The notes under the pieces are model-generated. The model worked only from the letters and a program-made list of their open reading frames with translations. It had not been told where the DNA came from and did no database searches. This document shows positions 6,276-7,273 of a DNA stretch of 7,273 nt, one piece after another; the first letter of the stretch is position 1; each line of letters starts with the position of its first letter. This stretch comes from Acidimicrobiales bacterium (GTDB taxonomy: Bacteria > Actinomycetota > Acidimicrobiia > Acidimicrobiales > VFJN01). A program made the position numbers and the translations under genes. Location of the stretch: positions 1-7,273 of the forward strand of contig JAFGPU010000045.1 of assembly GCA_016936035.1 (NCBI GenBank). Reading direction: 5' to 3'.

Positions 6276-6455
6276 ACACCTGCAACGAGGACGGTGCGCG
6301 CCGACCTCGCCGGCGGGGCCCCGGTCCGCACGCTGCGGAGCCGCGGCGGCCGCCGTCGTCGGGTGGTCGCGCCGGGTGCGGGGGCGAGGCCGGACGGTGC
6401 GGGCGATCGGGGGTGCGTGGGGGTGATCCCCGATGCCCCGATGGGGGTACGCCCG

Positions 6456-6461
6456 TAGCCT
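6456..6461 (+). promoter_or_regulatory. Possible -10 element for the acidic protein gene
   Basis: TAGCCT fits the TANNNT pattern common in actinobacteria and lies 48 nt before the ATG at 6510, but no convincing -35 is seen 16–18 bp upstream. Just before it, G- and C-runs with a CCCCGATG direct repeat (6428–6443) could form alternative small hairpins. In the rest of the 6276–6455 stretch I see only GC-rich sequence. Confidence 0.25.
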
Positions 6462-6467
6462 GACGAG

Positions 6468-6490
6468 GTCCCCCGACGCCGCAGGGGGAC
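6468..6490 (+). promoter_or_regulatory. Leader hairpin ahead of the acidic protein gene
   Basis: GTCCCCC (6468–6474) and GGGGGAC (6484–6490) are a perfect 7-bp stem with a 9-nt loop, ending 7 nt before the AGGAGG ribosome site. It could stabilise the message or affect translation; it has no U-tract and the coding region lies downstream, so a terminator role is unlikely. Confidence 0.4.
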
Positions 6491-6497
6491 ATGACCC

Positions 6498-6503
6498 AGG
6501 AGG
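6498..6503 (+). promoter_or_regulatory. Ribosome binding site of the acidic protein gene
   Basis: A full AGGAGG with 6 nt before the ATG at 6510. It favours that ATG over the in-frame ATG three codons later (6519) and over the out-of-frame ATG at 6491. Confidence 0.85.
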
Positions 6504-6509
6504 ACAGGG

Positions 6510-7187
6510 ATGAACGGCATGTCTCTACTCGACGTGCTGCGGGGCGTGATGCTCGACCCGGACCAACAGGCCGCGTACAACGCAGACCCGAGCGCGTACC
6601 TCGGCCGGTACGGCTACGACGACGTCGACCCCGCCGACCTGTCCGAAGCGTTCGGGCTGGTGGCCGACACCCTGCCCCCCGACCAGGCCCAGGCGGCCAT
6701 GTCGGCGACCGCCGCTCCGGGCGACTCGTCGTTCGGGGCGGTGACGGCCGACTTCGACGCCCACGTGGGCGCCGGTCCCGGTGGCGACGATCCGGCGCCT
6801 CTCGGGCCGGACCCCGACACCGACACCGACCCGGACAGCGACACCGACCCTGACGCCGACGCCGACGGCGCGCCGGCGCTGTCCTTCGGCGAGGGCGGGT
6901 CCGACACGCACGACCTCGACGACCCCACGTTCGACGAGGAGCCGCTCGGCACCGGCCACGACCTCGACGAGCCCGGGCCCGACGACTCGGCCGACACCGA
7001 CCTCGACGACGGGCTCGGGCCCGACGACTCGGCCGACACCGGTCTCGACGACGGGCTCGGGCTCAGCGACGGCGACGTCGACGGGCTCGGCGGCACCCAC
7101 GCCGACGACATCGACGACCTCGGCGAGATCGACGGCCTGGGCGGCCACGACCCGGGCCCGGACGACCTCGACATCGGGTCGTTCTGA
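6510..7187 (+). CDS. IniB-like N-terminal domain protein with aspartate-rich repeat tail
   Basis: A 225-residue protein of unknown function. Residues 4–60 (SLLDVLRGVMLDPDQQAAYN..., then DPSAYLGRYGYDDVDPADLSEAF) resemble the short helical domain at the start of mycobacterial IniB-type proteins, where an opening SLLD-type helix is followed by a DP.A...F..NP/DP pattern and a G....P.DL segment. The rest is low complexity: alternating Asp with Thr, Ser, Ala or Pro at 100–119, then LDD and GLG motifs, including a 14-residue unit GPDDSADT(D/G)LDDGL repeated at 156–169 and 170–183. By my count it has 55 Asp, no Lys and two Arg (11 and 33), so it is extremely acidic and probably disordered. No signal peptide or membrane segment is visible. 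The DxDxD spacing could bind divalent cations, but no complete EF-hand or RTX motif is present. It is divergent from topA and monocistronic, with a strong hairpin after the stop. The IniB link is by eye and moderate. Confidence 0.8.
   Translation: MNGMSLLDVLRGVMLDPDQQAAYNADPSAYLGRYGYDDVDPADLSEAFGLVADTLPPDQAQAAMSATAAPGDSSFGAVTADFDAHVGAGPGGDDPAPLGPDPDTDTDPDSDTDPDADADGAPALSFGEGGSDTHDLDDPTFDEEPLGTGHDLDEPGPDDSADTDLDDGLGPDDSADTGLDDGLGLSDGDVDGLGGTHADDIDDLGEIDGLGGHDPGPDDLDIGSF
6975..7058 (+). repeat. Two-copy 42-bp tandem duplication in the acidic tail
   Basis: The unit beginning GGGCCCGACGACTCGGCC at 6975 recurs at 7017, differing at only two of 42 positions (GAC versus GGT in one codon). It is in frame and adds 14 residues. 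Such high identity suggests recent duplication. Confidence 0.9.
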
Positions 7188-7215
7188 CCCCGTCGCGGCG
7201 AACGTCCCCTCCCCT

Positions 7216-7245
7216 CGGTGGCCCGGGCCCGTGCCCGGGCCACCG
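7216..7245 (+). terminator. Strong hairpin terminator after the acidic protein gene
   Basis: CGGTGGCCCGGGC (7216–7228) and GCCCGGGCCACCG (7233–7245) form a perfect 13-bp stem with a 4-nt loop, 28 nt after the stop codon. There is no U-tract, as is usual for high-GC actinobacterial terminators. The 28 bases beyond it to the window end show no feature. Confidence 0.75.
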
Positions 7246-7273
7246 ACGCGTCCGGGCTCGCCGGGGGACCCCC

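Noticed and set aside
2855..6463. A plus-strand open frame of 1202 codons opposite topA and part of tmk
   Set aside because: It is the antisense shadow of two well-recognised genes; in very GC-rich DNA long stop-free antisense frames are normal. Its translation is Arg/Gly/Ala/Leu-rich low complexity with no family motif.
6491..6853. Alternative plus-strand frame starting at the ATG at 6491
   Set aside because: It overlaps the acidic gene in another frame, has no ribosome site of its own, and translates to Arg/Gly-rich shadow sequence.
6525..7148. Minus-strand valine/glycine-rich frame opposite the acidic gene
   Set aside because: GTC, GGTC and similar antisense of GAC-rich codons gives Val/Gly repeats automatically; no start site or family support.

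Overview
The window is very GC-rich (roughly 70% or more by eye), compact and fully bacterial. The order topA–tmk–holB on one strand, a cysteine-free topoisomerase I with a lysine-repeat tail, and an ECF sigma factor next to a DGPF/YCII protein all point to a high-GC actinobacterium. An Acidimicrobiia-like lineage is possible, but the genus cannot be fixed from this sequence.

Left part (1–1353): two divergent transcription units. Leftward, a YCII/DGPF-domain protein overlaps by 8 bp an ECF42/SigJ-type sigma factor that runs off the window edge and carries an apparent one-base frameshift. Rightward lies a RibD-C/dihydrofolate-reductase-fold protein. The 188-bp spacer between them holds the same bipartite element, TGTCGA-N12-CGTTCGTGG, once on each strand and each pointing at its own gene. 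I read this as a divergent pair of ECF promoters, so the sigma factor probably controls both its own operon and the reductase.

Middle (1354–6238): a large GC hairpin separates the reductase from the convergent housekeeping block. Leftward, in order of transcription, come topA (DNA topoisomerase I), tmk (thymidylate kinase) and holB (DNA polymerase III delta-prime subunit), all serving DNA replication and topology. Two minisatellites occur here. A 15-bp repeat encodes the lysine/alanine tail of TopA. A degenerate 30–31-bp tandem array starts at the last codons of tmk and fills most of the tmk–holB gap.

Right part (6239–7273): topA is divergent from a gene for an extremely acidic protein (55 Asp in 225 residues, no Lys) with an IniB-like N-terminal domain. 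The topA start is preceded, with only 4 nt between, by an inverted repeat whose arms overlap a TTGACA promoter element. The spacing suggests a leaderless topA transcript. The acidic gene has a strong Shine-Dalgarno site, a hairpin in its leader, an internal 42-bp duplication, and a strong hairpin terminator after its stop.

No tRNA, rRNA, CRISPR array, insertion sequence or prophage gene was seen. No gene-free stretch exceeds 300 bases; the longest is the 271-bp topA upstream region.
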